Source: an uncultured Bacteroides sp.
GTDB lineage: Bacteria > Bacteroidota > Bacteroidia > Bacteroidales > Bacteroidaceae
NCBI GenBank assembly: GCA_947074205.1
Contig: CAMTOQ010000028.1
Location: 1 to 38,273 of the forward strand
DNA: 38,273 nucleotides
Direction: 5' to 3'
Numbering within the stretch: position 1 is the stretch's first letter; each line of letters starts with the position of its first letter. The translations under genes were made by a program, and so were the position numbers. The notes under the pieces were generated by a model. It ran no database searches. It was not told the DNA's origin and saw only the letters and a program-made list of their open reading frames with translations. This document shows positions 17,895-26,323 of this stretch, piece after piece.

Positions 17895-19025
17895 TTACAA
17901 TCGTGTTGTTACTTTTTTAAGCATCATTGGCTTCCAAGTTGAGAAATCTCCTGCTATGATATGTTTGCGTGCTTCTCCTGCTAGCCATAAATAGAATGCT
18001 AGGTTGTGGATAGAAGCAATTTGTTTAGCTAGCAACTCTTGTGCATGGAATAGGTGACGAAGATAAGCCTTTGTATAGAGTGTGTCCACAACAGATGCTC
18101 CATCAATTTCGATTGGCGAAAAGTCGAACTCCCATTTCTTATTGCGCATATTCATGATACCTTCTTTGGTAAAGATCATCCCGTTTCGTCCGTTTCTGGT
18201 TGGCATCACGCAGTCGAACATGTCTACGCCGCGTTCAATACCTTCCAAGATATTGGCAGGTGTTCCAACTCCCATCAGATAGCGTGGTTTATCTTTAGGC
18301 AGAATCTCGTTGACTACCTCAATCATCTCGTACATCTTCTCAGCTGGTTCTCCAACTGCAAGACCGCCGATAGCATTTCCGTCAGCATTTTTGGATGCAA
18401 TAAACTCAGCCGATTGTCTGCGTAAATCGGGGTAAGTACAACCTTGAACAATAGGGAAGAGCGACTGTGAATAGCCGTATTTAGGCTCTGTTTCGTTGAA
18501 GCGTGTTATGCAACGATCTAGCCAACGATGGGTAAGTTCCATCGAATTCTTTGCATACTTATAGTCCGAATTTCCAGGAGGACACTCGTCGAATGCCATC
18601 ATAATGTCGGCACCAATGGTGCGTTCAATATCCATCACCTTCTCGGGGGTGAATATATGTTTGCTACCATCGATATGCGAGCGAAACTCAGCACCCTCTT
18701 CGCGTAGTTTGCGGATGGCTGATAAAGAGAAAACCTGAAAGCCTCCACTGTCGGTTAGCATGGGTCTATCGAAGCCGTTGAATTTGTGGAGACCACCTGC
18801 TTTTTCTAGTACCTCTAAGCCTGGTCGAAGATACAGATGATATGTGTTGCCCAGAATAATCTGTGCTTTAATATCTTCTTTCAGTTCGGTTTGGTGTACC
18901 CCTTTTACTGTTCCTAATGTGCCCACAGGCATAAATATAGGTGTCTGTATTTGCCCGTGGTCGGTTGTGATTAAACCGGCACGAGCGTTGCTTTTGGGGT
19001 CAGTATGTTGTAATTCAAAAATCAT
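17895..19025 (-). CDS. tgt: tRNA-guanine transglycosylase without the canonical zinc cysteines
   Basis: Tgt exchanges guanine 34 of Asp, Asn, His and Tyr tRNAs for the queuosine precursor preQ1. The 376 residues fit the family. Visible motifs are MPVGTLGTVKG, LGNTYHLYLRPG, MLTDSGGFQVFSL (substrate-binding aspartate), IGGLAVGEP, RYLMGVGTP, and FDCVMPTRNGRNG with the catalytic aspartate. The C-terminal zinc site is aberrant: where the family has C-x-C-x2-C before the AYLRHLF segment, this protein has Gly, Ser and Asp. Only the SIHN histidine remains. It lies 12 bases after lon. Confidence 0.93.
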   Translation of the reverse strand: MIFELQHTDPKSNARAGLITTDHGQIQTPIFMPVGTLGTVKGVHQTELKEDIKAQIILGNTYHLYLRPGLEVLEKAGGLHKFNGFDRPMLTDSGGFQVFSLSAIRKLREEGAEFRSHIDGSKHIFTPEKVMDIERTIGADIMMAFDECPPGNSDYKYAKNSMELTHRWLDRCITRFNETEPKYGYSQSLFPIVQGCTYPDLRRQSAEFIASKNADGNAIGGLAVGEPAEKMYEMIEVVNEILPKDKPRYLMGVGTPANILEGIERGVDMFDCVMPTRNGRNGMIFTKEGIMNMRNKKWEFDFSPIEIDGASVVDTLYTKAYLRHLFHAQELLAKQIASIHNLAFYLWLAGEARKHIIAGDFSTWKPMMLKKVTTRL

Positions 19026-19037
19026 TGCTAAGGCAAT

Positions 19038-21494
19038 TTATGTAAGTTTATTGAGTTCTATTGCACCAGATACCTTTTCGTTGGTCAGTGCAATGTTGAA
19101 TACCTCTTTAATATCATTGACGTAGTGGAATGTTAAGCCTTTAAGATAAAGATCTTGTATCTCGTCAATATTCTTCTTGTTGTCAGCGCAAAGAATAATC
19201 TCTTTAATTCCGGCACGTTTGGCGGCAAGAATCTTTTCCTTGATTCCACCTACAGGCAATACTTTGCCACGAAGTGTAATCTCACCTGTCATGGCCAAGT
19301 TAGGTTTTACTTTTCGTTGAGTCAATGCTGAGGCTAGAGATGTAGCCATAGTGATGCCTGCCGATGGTCCATCTTTAGGAATAGCACCTTCGGGCACGTG
19401 TACGTGAATGTTCCAGTTGTCAAACACTTCTTCGTTGATGTTTAACTGCGAAGCGTGTGCTTTTATGTACTCCAAAGCCAGCATGGCCGACTCTTTCATT
19501 ACATCGCCGAGGTTTCCTGTTAATGTAAGTTTCCCGCCTTTGCCTTTGCTTAGACTTGTTTCAACAAATAGAATCTCACCACCTACGGCAGTCCATGCTA
19601 AACCGGTAACAACTCCGGCATATTCGTTGCCTTGGTATTTGTCGCGTGAATATTCGGGCGCACCTAAGAACTCGTATAAATCAGAAGGTTTCACTTCGCT
19701 AGCGTGGAAATATCCATTTGTCGCTAAGTGGCGAGCCGATTTACGAAGAATCTTGTTGATCTTCTTTTCCAATTCGCGCACACCGCTTTCTCGAGTATAT
19801 TGTTCGATAATAGCTTCTAGTGTCGCTTTAGGAAACTTAATATCATTCTTGCTAAGTCCATTTGCCTCTAGTGCTTTAGGTACAAGATGCTTGCGCGCTA
19901 TTTCGATTTTTTCTTCTGTAATATAACCACTAACCTCAATCAACTCCATACGGTCGAGTAGTGGACCGGGAATTGAGTTTAAGTTGTTTGCTGTAGCAAT
20001 AAACATCACTTTAGATAAATCATAATCCACATCTAGGTAATTGTCGTGGAAAGTAGTGTTCTGTTCAGGATCAAGAACCTCAAGAAGAGCCGAAGATGGA
20101 TCACCTTGTCTGTCTGAACTCACCTTATCTATCTCGTCAAGAATGAAGACGGGGTTAGAAGATCCCACCTTAATCATACTCTTAATGATGCGGCCGGGCA
20201 TTGCTCCAATATAGGTTTTACGATGGCCACGAATCTCAGCCTCATCGTGTACACCACCGAGTGACATGCGTATGTATTTGCGTTTCAGTGAAGCCGCGAT
20301 TGAACGGCCTAAAGAAGTTTTACCCACTCCCGGAGGGCCATATAGGCAAATGATAGGCGACTTCATATCACCCTTAAGTTTAAGTACTGCAAGATGTTCC
20401 AAAATGCGTTCTTTCACCTTTTCAAGTCCATAATGATCTTTGTCGAGGGTTTTTTCGGCATTCTTAAGGTTCAAATTGTCAGTAGTATATATATTCCAAG
20501 GCAAGTTCAACATTGTTTGCAGGTAGTTGAGCTGTACGCTATAGTCAGGCGATTGAGGGTGAGTACGCTCCAATTTGGCAAGTTCCTTGTCGAACACTGC
20601 TTGAATTTCGGCATCCCATTTCATCTTAAACGACTTAAGGCGTAGTTCCTCCACTTCAGCTTCTTGGCTACCACCACCAAGTTCATTCTGAATAGTCTTG
20701 ATTTGTTGTTGCAAGAAATATTCGCGCTGCTGCTGATCAATGTCTTCACGTGTGCGCATCTGAATAGAGGCCTTAATCTCTGCCAGTTGAACTTCGCGAT
20801 TTAATATTTCGAGTAGTCGGTAACCTCTATCTTTAAGAGAATTCATTTGCAGCAACTCTACCTTCTCATCCTTCTTTAAAGGCAGATTTGTTGCCAAGAA
20901 ATCGATAACGAAAAGTGGAACATTTAAATTGCGAATAGCAAATATTGTTTCCTGATTAATCATATCAGAAGTCTTGATAAAGCGCACAGTTAAGTCCTTG
21001 CATGAATCAACAAGGGCAATGAATTCTTTATCGCTCTTCTCTGGTTTGATCTCTTCGTTTAGTTCTATTTCACCTCTAAGGAAAGGTGCAGTCTCAGTGA
21101 TGCTCTTTAGCTCAATGCGTTTAAAGCCTTGAATAATAGCAGTGGTAGTGTGGTCAGGCATTTCAAGTACCTTCACAATGCGGCCAATGACTCCCACGGT
21201 GTGCAAGTCTTCAAAAGATGGATTTTCGGTCTGAGCATCTTTTTGGCAAACTACAGCTATAAAGGTATTGTTTTTTTCTGCTTCGCGAACCAACTTTAGA
21301 GTAGAAGGTCGGCCAACATTAATAGGAAGAAATACTCCAGGAAACAGTACCATATTACGTAAGGGCAATACGGGAATATTCTCTTTAGAGTCTAGTTTAA
21401 CATCGAAAACAGATTCATCGTTACCGTCAAAGTCTGCAATCAATGAGAAACCGTTATGAGTAGCTTCCTGCATCATATATTTTCTTTTTGTCAT
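19038..21494 (-). CDS. lon: ATP-dependent protease Lon
   Basis: Lon is a cytosolic AAA+ serine-lysine protease that removes damaged and regulatory proteins. The 818 residues show the N-terminal LON domain ([15 protein letters not shown], about 40-54), a central coiled helical region ([17 protein letters not shown]), the AAA+ module with Walker [12 protein letters not shown] and Walker [10 protein letters not shown], and the protease domain. The catalytic serine lies in DGPSAG at about residue 711 and the catalytic lysine in [14 protein letters not shown]. It heads the lon-tgt-lptF/G unit, with a -7 box about 65 bases upstream. No CIRCE-like heat-shock element was seen. Confidence 0.97.
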   Translation of the reverse strand: MTKRKYMMQEATHNGFSLIADFDGNDESVFDVKLDSKENIPVLPLRNMVLFPGVFLPINVGRPSTLKLVREAEKNNTFIAVVCQKDAQTENPSFEDLHTVGVIGRIVKVLEMPDHTTTAIIQGFKRIELKSITETAPFLRGEIELNEEIKPEKSDKEFIALVDSCKDLTVRFIKTSDMINQETIFAIRNLNVPLFVIDFLATNLPLKKDEKVELLQMNSLKDRGYRLLEILNREVQLAEIKASIQMRTREDIDQQQREYFLQQQIKTIQNELGGGSQEAEVEELRLKSFKMKWDAEIQAVFDKELAKLERTHPQSPDYSVQLNYLQTMLNLPWNIYTTDNLNLKNAEKTLDKDHYGLEKVKERILEHLAVLKLKGDMKSPIICLYGPPGVGKTSLGRSIAASLKRKYIRMSLGGVHDEAEIRGHRKTYIGAMPGRIIKSMIKVGSSNPVFILDEIDKVSSDRQGDPSSALLEVLDPEQNTTFHDNYLDVDYDLSKVMFIATANNLNSIPGPLLDRMELIEVSGYITEEKIEIARKHLVPKALEANGLSKNDIKFPKATLEAIIEQYTRESGVRELEKKINKILRKSARHLATNGYFHASEVKPSDLYEFLGAPEYSRDKYQGNEYAGVVTGLAWTAVGGEILFVETSLSKGKGGKLTLTGNLGDVMKESAMLALEYIKAHASQLNINEEVFDNWNIHVHVPEGAIPKDGPSAGITMATSLASALTQRKVKPNLAMTGEITLRGKVLPVGGIKEKILAAKRAGIKEIILCADNKKNIDEIQDLYLKGLTFHYVNDIKEVFNIALTNEKVSGAIELNKLT

Positions 21495-21557
21495 AGTGCT
21501 ATTGGATATTATACGTCATTCTGATACATTCTGCCTTGAGACTGTAAAAAATGACTG

Positions 21558-21565
21558 CAAATTTA
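21558..21565 (-). promoter_or_regulatory. Candidate promoter -7 box for lon
   Basis: The minus strand reads TAAATTTG then C, an exact TAnnTTTG match, giving a leader of about 55 bases. Confidence 0.5.
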
Positions 21566-21702
21566 GTTTATTCTTTGTAAAAAGTAAAGTCTTCGGACAC
21601 TAAAAATACAAAAACTATGCCATTTATCAGAAACATTTTTCATTAAGTTTCTATTATAAAATATAATAGTCAAAAAGGGGGTAGTCATATTGTCAAAAAT
21701 GT

Positions 21703-21710
21703 TACTTTTG
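21703..21710 (+). promoter_or_regulatory. Candidate rightward promoter -7 box upstream of trmN6
   Basis: TACTTTTG matches TAnnTTTG about 200 bases before the trmN6 start, implying a long leader or a separate small transcript. The -33 region is poor. Confidence 0.4.
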
Positions 21711-21912
21711 ACAGATTGTTAAGAGCTTAAAGTCTTGATATGCGAGTATCTTTCGCCAATGTGGCCATATTGGTCTGGCGGCGTTTGTCTCAGTGTGCTG
21801 ACTATCTTAGCTGACATCTTGTCAAGCAGCTACTACGAGTTGTTGTCGAGTTGTGCTATTAGGGTAGAACGTTGTCGAGAGATTTAAGTGATTTGTATTA
21901 GATAATTGATTT

Positions 21913-22620
21913 ATGGCGAATATATACTTTAAGTTTAAAAAATTTACTATTTGGCAGGATAAATGTGCCATGAAAGTGGGGACCGATGGAGTGCTTCTTG
22001 GGGCCTGGGTTTCAATTGATGGTGCTAAAACCATTTTGGATGTAGGTGCGGGTACAGGTTTGGTGTCACTGATGCTAGCTCAGCGTGCGCCCAATGCTCA
22101 AATAACAGCTGTTGAAATAGATGGTGAAGCTGCAATTCAGGCCACTCAGAATGTGGATGCTTCGCCGTGGGCAGATAGAATTCATGTGGTTCATAGTGAT
22201 TTTAAATTGTGGCAACCATCTCATCAATTTGATCTTATTGTGTCAAATCCACCTTATTTTAATGAATCTCTTACGTCTCCAGATATACAAAGAAATCTGG
22301 CTCGGCACAATCAAAGTTTATCTTACAAAGAGCTTATAGGAGCTGCAGCGAAGTTGTTGACCAATGAAGGAAGTTTAGCTGTCATTATTCCTAGTGATGT
22401 ATCGACATTGCTGGTCGAAATTGCTGCGGAATACCAGTTGTTTCCACATATTATTCTTGATGTTCTCACAAAACCAGGAGCTAATCCTAAGCGAAATATA
22501 ATTGTATTTAAAAAATCAGTTAAACAAATTGATCATCAAACTATCACAATAGAACTGTCAAGGCACTGTTATTCAGATGAATTCGCAGCATTGCTTCGCC
22601 CTTTCTATCTAAAGCTTTAA
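21913..22620 (+). CDS. trmN6: tRNA1(Val) adenine(37)-N6-methyltransferase family protein
   Basis: TrmN6 (YfiC) methylates A37 of tRNA-Val with S-adenosylmethionine. The 235 residues show the family start FKFKKFTIWQDKCAMKVGTDGVLLGAW, in which the F-x-Q/W-D...MKV-GTD pattern is diagnostic. Motif I is ILDVGAGTGL (41-50), followed by AVEID. The adenine-N6 catalytic motif is NPPY (112-115). The Class I Rossmann order is complete, and the length is slightly below the E. coli enzyme. It is separated from lon by a long spacer and from the next gene by a strong promoter, so it is probably monocistronic. Confidence 0.88.
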   Translation: MANIYFKFKKFTIWQDKCAMKVGTDGVLLGAWVSIDGAKTILDVGAGTGLVSLMLAQRAPNAQITAVEIDGEAAIQATQNVDASPWADRIHVVHSDFKLWQPSHQFDLIVSNPPYFNESLTSPDIQRNLARHNQSLSYKELIGAAAKLLTNEGSLAVIIPSDVSTLLVEIAAEYQLFPHIILDVLTKPGANPKRNIIVFKKSVKQIDHQTITIELSRHCYSDEFAALLRPFYLKL

Positions 22621-22657
22621 TTGTGTACAGTGTATGTTCTGCTTTTTTTAGGATATA

Positions 22658-22689
22658 TTTGTTCATATAGCTTAAATAAACTACTTTTG
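22658..22689 (+). promoter_or_regulatory. Complete Bacteroidetes promoter for the UDP-glucuronate decarboxylase gene
   Basis: TTTG (22658-22661) and TACTTTTG (22682-22689) are separated by 20 bases, matching both consensus boxes and spacing. The start codon is 35 bases downstream. This is one of the two best promoter matches in the window. Confidence 0.75.
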
Positions 22690-22723
22690 TCTATCTCTAA
22701 TTTATAGACACCAAATTGCAACA

Positions 22724-23659
22724 ATGAAGAGGATATTAGTGAGTGGTGGAGCTGGTTTCATTGGTTCCCATCTTTGTACACGACTTGTAAAGGAAGGAAA
22801 TGAAGTTATTTGTTTGGATAATTTTTTTACCGGTTCCAAGAGCAATATCGCTCACTTGATGGACAATCATCTCTTTGAGTATGTCCGACACGATATAACT
22901 ATACCTTATTCCGCAGAAGTAGATGAAATCTATAATCTAGCATGCCCCGCATCTCCTATTCATTATCAATATGATGCACTCCAAACTATAAAAACTTCTG
23001 TTTTGGGTGCTCTTAATCTCGTAGAACTTGCCGACCGCATTGGTGCAAAAATTCTTCAAGCCTCTACTAGTGAAGTTTACGGAGACCCTATGGTGCATCC
23101 CCAGCCAGAAAGTTATTGGGGGAATGTTAATCCCATTGGTGTGCGCTCTTGTTATGATGAAGGTAAACGATGTGCTGAAACTATCTTTATGGACTATTAT
23201 AGACAAAAGAAGGTGCGAATAAAAATTATTCGTATATTCAATACTTATGGTCCTAATATGCTTCCTAATGATGGACGTGTAATCTCTAATTTTATGGTGC
23301 AAGCTTTGAAAGGAGAAGATATAACGATCTATGGCACGGGGCAACAGACACGTAGTTTCCAATATGTAGATGATCTAATTGATGGTATGTTATTAATGAT
23401 GGCTACCCCCGATGACTTTACAGGTCCATTGAATCTAGGTAATCCTAATGAATACACTATATTAGAATTAGCTCAGAAGGTTATTGATATTACGTCTTCG
23501 TCTTCTAAGATCATTTTTCACCCATTGCCTATGGATGATCCAAAGCAAAGAAAACCTGATATTACATTGGCTAAAGAGAAATTAAATTGGGAACCAAGAA
23601 TCCCTCTCAACGAAGGATTAAAATCTATGGCCAACTACTTTAGGAACTATAAATACTAG
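22724..23659 (+). CDS. uxs: UDP-glucuronate decarboxylase (UDP-xylose synthase)
   Basis: This short-chain dehydrogenase converts UDP-glucuronate to UDP-xylose with bound NAD, supplying surface glycans. The 311 residues match soluble bacterial UXS. The NAD loop is G8-x2-G11-x2-G14 ([10 protein letters not shown]). [13 protein letters not shown] and [10 protein letters not shown] are typical of the subgroup. The catalytic pair is Y144 and K148 in [27 protein letters not shown] and [12 protein letters not shown] complete the pattern. Simple UDP-glucose epimerases lack the CPASP segment, which favours decarboxylase. It is followed after 38 bases by a histidine kinase gene on the same strand, with no terminator between. 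Confidence 0.93.
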   Translation: MKRILVSGGAGFIGSHLCTRLVKEGNEVICLDNFFTGSKSNIAHLMDNHLFEYVRHDITIPYSAEVDEIYNLACPASPIHYQYDALQTIKTSVLGALNLVELADRIGAKILQASTSEVYGDPMVHPQPESYWGNVNPIGVRSCYDEGKRCAETIFMDYYRQKKVRIKIIRIFNTYGPNMLPNDGRVISNFMVQALKGEDITIYGTGQQTRSFQYVDDLIDGMLLMMATPDDFTGPLNLGNPNEYTILELAQKVIDITSSSSKIIFHPLPMDDPKQRKPDITLAKEKLNWEPRIPLNEGLKSMANYFRNYKY

Positions 23660-23697
23660 AATAAACAAATTATACACAATACTCAGAAATTAAAACA

Positions 23698-24825
23698 ATG
23701 AATATGCAAATAGACCCCTCTGAATATAAAATCCTTATCGTGGATGATGTTATGTCCAATGTGCTTCTGCTCAAAGTGTTGTTGACAAACGAAAAATTTC
23801 AAATTGCAACTGCAAACAATGGTAAAGAAGCGCTTGAAAAGGTAGAGTCTGAAAAACCAGATTTGATACTTCTCGATGTGATGATGCCCGATATTAGTGG
23901 TTTTGATGTTGCAAAGACATTGAAAAAGAATACAACAACAGCTGAGATTCCAATCATCTTCCTAACTGCACTCAATAGCACTACAGATGTTGTTAATGGA
24001 TTTCAAGCAGGTGGTAACGATTTCATTTCTAAGCCTTTTAATAAGGAAGAGCTGATTATTCGCGTCACTCATCAGCTCTCTTTAGTTTCTGCTAAACGAA
24101 TCATCCTTTCACAAACTGAAGAACTGAAGAAAACAATTGTAGGAAGAGATAGACTCTATTCAGTTATTGCTCACGATCTTCGTTCGCCTATCGGTTCAGT
24201 AAAGATGGTGCTCAATATGCTTATCCTCAACTTGCCAAGCAGCATGATTGGGCCTGAAATGTATGAATTGCTCACTATGGCCAATCAAACTACCGAAGAT
24301 GTTTTCTCTCTACTTGATAATCTGCTTAAGTGGACAAAAAGTCAAATAGGAAGGTTGAAAGTAGTTTCTCAGAATGTAGATATAGTTGAAACAATCGAGG
24401 GGGTTGTAGAGATATATTCGATGGTTGCCGGAATGAAAAATATCAAATTGAAGTTAGAAACTCATGAACCAATAGAGGTATGTATGGATATTGATATGAT
24501 AAAGACAGTTACACGCAACTTGCTTAGTAACGCTGTTAAATTTAGCAACCCTGGCTCGGAGATTGAAATATCATTGGACACTAAAGACGATATGGCTATT
24601 GTTAGCGTCAAAGACTCGGGTTGTGGAATTGAGGTGGAAGATCAAAGAAAGCTTCTTGACTCGGACACACATTTTACTACCTTTGGTACAAACAATGAAG
24701 AAGGTTCAGGACTTGGACTTTTATTGTGTAGAGATTTTGTAGAGAAGAATGGTGGTAAACTGTGGTTCACTTCATCAAAAAATAAAGGTTCTGTATTTAG
24801 TTTCTCTGTGCCGATGGTTAAGTAA
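23698..24825 (+). CDS. Receiver-histidine kinase hybrid protein
   Basis: This cytoplasmic signalling protein has the receiver domain first (about 10-125) and the kinase after it. The receiver has the acidic pair in IVDDV, the phosphorylated D60 (LLLDVMMP), a Thr in FLTA and the SKPF lysine. The HisKA helix carries H159 (SVIAHDLRSP). The ATPase domain has NLLSNAVKF (N box), DSGCGIE and GSGLGLLLC. No membrane segment, sensor domain or DNA-binding output is present, so input may come through phosphorylation of the receiver or a partner protein. The 375 residues end at a good terminator. It is likely co-transcribed with the UXS gene. Confidence 0.92.
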   Translation: MNMQIDPSEYKILIVDDVMSNVLLLKVLLTNEKFQIATANNGKEALEKVESEKPDLILLDVMMPDISGFDVAKTLKKNTTTAEIPIIFLTALNSTTDVVNGFQAGGNDFISKPFNKEELIIRVTHQLSLVSAKRIILSQTEELKKTIVGRDRLYSVIAHDLRSPIGSVKMVLNMLILNLPSSMIGPEMYELLTMANQTTEDVFSLLDNLLKWTKSQIGRLKVVSQNVDIVETIEGVVEIYSMVAGMKNIKLKLETHEPIEVCMDIDMIKTVTRNLLSNAVKFSNPGSEIEISLDTKDDMAIVSVKDSGCGIEVEDQRKLLDSDTHFTTFGTNNEEGSGLGLLLCRDFVEKNGGKLWFTSSKNKGSVFSFSVPMVK

Positions 24826-24865
24826 TTCAACCTAAAAAATAGAGAATACGAATATGTATATAGCG

Positions 24866-24903
24866 AAAGCCTTGTTTAGGACATTACTCCTAGACAAGGC
24901 TTT
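24866..24903 (+). terminator. Terminator after the hybrid kinase gene
   Basis: AAAGCCTTGTTTAGG (24866-24880) pairs with CCTAGACAAGGCTTT (24889-24903), 15 pairs with one wobble and an eight-base loop, followed by CTTTG. It lies about 40 bases past the stop. Confidence 0.8.
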
Positions 24904-24977
24904 CTTTGTAATGTGATGTGTCTTTCCTTGGTTAATTCCTACCGATTTTGTTTCTTTGTCCAATTAATTGAAAGAAG

Positions 24978-25538
24978 ATGAGAAAAGCAATCTTACGAGT
25001 GAGTGCATTATTATGTATTTTTGTTATGCTAAGCTGCGGTGCAAACACATCTAAGAACGACCGTGAGAATAGAAACGAGTCGGGGATGATACTTCAAGAA
25101 GGAGTGTCGTCAGATGGAGCGAAAAGCATGCAAAGCTCCAAGGCAGAGAACAAATTTACGTTTCGTGGAGGCGACTATACTGCAGTGGTTCATCGTTATG
25201 CTGACGCTGGTTTACCACGTGTAAAGAGTGAGATGGGCGACGTTTATACTGATAATAAGATAGAGTTGACAATTACTCGAGGTGGTGCTCCATTCTTTTC
25301 TAAGACTTTTACCAAACAAGATTTTGTTTCTGTGGCGGATGCCGCTTTTATGAAAAACTCTATCCTAGAGGGGATGGTATACAATAGAACCTCATCACAA
25401 GGCATTCTGTTTGCTGCAAGTATCTGCTACCCACAGACCGATCTTTATTTGCCTATATCTATCACTATCGGTGCCGATGGCAAGGTGAGCATGCATAGAG
25501 ACGAACAGCTCGAGGATATCTATGCTGTCGAAGATTAA
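24978..25538 (+). CDS. Lipoprotein resembling DUF4738
   Basis: The 186 residues begin with a lipoprotein signal peptide whose lipobox is LSCG (cysteine at about 20), so the mature protein is probably lipid-anchored. After a polar linker rich in Ser, Asn and Glu, the core contains DNKIELTITRGGAPFFSKTFTKQDF, a pattern I associate with the Bacteroidetes DUF4738 family, then LYLPISITIGADG. No catalytic residues are evident and the function is unknown. A loose promoter (TTG at 24928-24930, TTTCTTTG at 24951-24958) precedes it. It sits before a second small lipoprotein gene. Confidence 0.75.
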   Translation: MRKAILRVSALLCIFVMLSCGANTSKNDRENRNESGMILQEGVSSDGAKSMQSSKAENKFTFRGGDYTAVVHRYADAGLPRVKSEMGDVYTDNKIELTITRGGAPFFSKTFTKQDFVSVADAAFMKNSILEGMVYNRTSSQGILFAASICYPQTDLYLPISITIGADGKVSMHRDEQLEDIYAVED

Positions 25539-25546
25539 TAAACTAC

Positions 25547-25583
25547 TCTTCTTATCTTCTTCTACTGTTAAAAGATAAGAAGA
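25547..25583 (+). terminator. Hairpin between the two lipoprotein genes
   Basis: TCTTCTTATCTT (25547-25558) pairs perfectly with AAGATAAGAAGA (25572-25583). The 12-pair stem is AT-rich and lacks a T-run, so it is at most a weak terminator. Confidence 0.45.
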
Positions 25584-25685
25584 ACCACAAATTAACTGTG
25601 CTTCCCTAATCCTTTGCAGGTCTATTGCCGTTATTCTATTGTTAAGGTCTTGAAACACTTCTAGTACCAATCAATGGAATCGATT

Positions 25686-26177
25686 ATGAAACAGTTTTAC
25701 TCTATTCTCTTTTCCCTAGCTGTCACCTTATTGAGTTGTGGCGGAGGAGTTGACGACCCCTATATCCCAGTGAATCCTGCTATTAGTTCCTCGCTTACCT
25801 CTCTTTACCCCAATGCCACAGATGTGACTTGGAGTAAGAAAGGCAATTACGAGGTGGCTGATTGCTGGGTCGATGGTAATGAATTGCATGTATGGTTCAA
25901 TACCAAGGCTACTTGGGTGTTGACCGAGCAAGCTATATTTCGTGTTAATCTGCCAGCTCTCGTAGAAGATGCGTTCTCCAATGGACCTTATGCTAACTAT
26001 GTGTTAGATAGCCAAACCAAAATGACTCTACCACCGCAAGTGGTGAAATATCTGCTGGAGGTGCAGAGTGGAGATAAAGAGTATGCACTACTTTATCAGT
26101 TGGATGGTGCACTCGAATTAGATACACTTATCACCAATGCCAATCAAGGCTATTGGCCGGATATACTGGGAATTTAG
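25686..26177 (+). CDS. PepSY-like lipoprotein
   Basis: I take the start at 25686 (MKQFYSILF) because the signal peptide then begins normally; an in-frame ATG at 25674 adds four residues. The lipobox is LLSCG, about residue 18, giving a lipid-anchored mature protein. The remainder (SSLTSLYPNATDVTWSKKGNYEVADCWVDGNELHVWFN) matches the Bacteroidetes BLIP-like or PepSY-like family, where the YP-x-A-x2-VxW pattern is common. Such proteins are secreted and mostly uncharacterised; some may bind or inhibit peptidases. The length is 163 residues, enough for one full and one partial PepSY-like repeat. Confidence 0.75.
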   Translation: MKQFYSILFSLAVTLLSCGGGVDDPYIPVNPAISSSLTSLYPNATDVTWSKKGNYEVADCWVDGNELHVWFNTKATWVLTEQAIFRVNLPALVEDAFSNGPYANYVLDSQTKMTLPPQVVKYLLEVQSGDKEYALLYQLDGALELDTLITNANQGYWPDILGI

Positions 26178-26267
26178 TTTTTATTACGGCTTCTTGGCTT
26201 CTCATATCGAAAGGTCTCAATTTTAATGAACTTTCTGTTTTAATCTGTGTTTAATTAATGAATATAG

Positions 26268-26290
26268 AATAATAGTTTATAACTATCATT
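26268..26290 (+). promoter_or_regulatory. Palindrome upstream of frc, possible operator
   Basis: ATAGTT-TAT-AACTAT (26272-26286) is a perfect inverted repeat. It extends to ten-base arms with one mismatch (AATAATAGTT and AACTATCATT). It ends 34 bases before the frc ATG. No TAnnTTTG box lies in the 146-base gap, so this may be the regulator's site. Confidence 0.35.
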
Positions 26291-26310
26291 ATTAAATACA
26301 TATTTTAATT

Positions 26311-26316
26311 AGGAGG
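26311..26316 (+). promoter_or_regulatory. Strong Shine-Dalgarno sequence of frc
   Basis: AGGAGG lies seven bases before the ATG at 26324. Most genes in this window have no such sequence, so the match is unusual. Confidence 0.7.
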
Positions 26317-26323
26317 AATCATT

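Larger units (their letters stand above)
21495..21912. other. Intergenic region between lon and trmN6
   Basis: The 418 bases separate divergent genes. Next to lon is its -7 box. A rightward box lies at 21703-21710. From about 21725 to 21912 the sequence is less AT-rich than typical spacer and can fold locally, for example CGCCA/TGGCG around a CCAAT/ATTGG pair near 21754-21780. It could be a long trmN6 leader or a small RNA. I recognise no known RNA family. Confidence 0.4.

Noticed and set aside
19408..19926. 172-codon plus-strand frame inside lon
   Set aside because: Antisense to the lon protease domain; Ser/Leu-rich shadow translation.
22937..23362. 141-codon minus-strand frame inside the UDP-glucuronate decarboxylase gene
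   Set aside because: Antisense to the conserved catalytic segment; no domain recognised.
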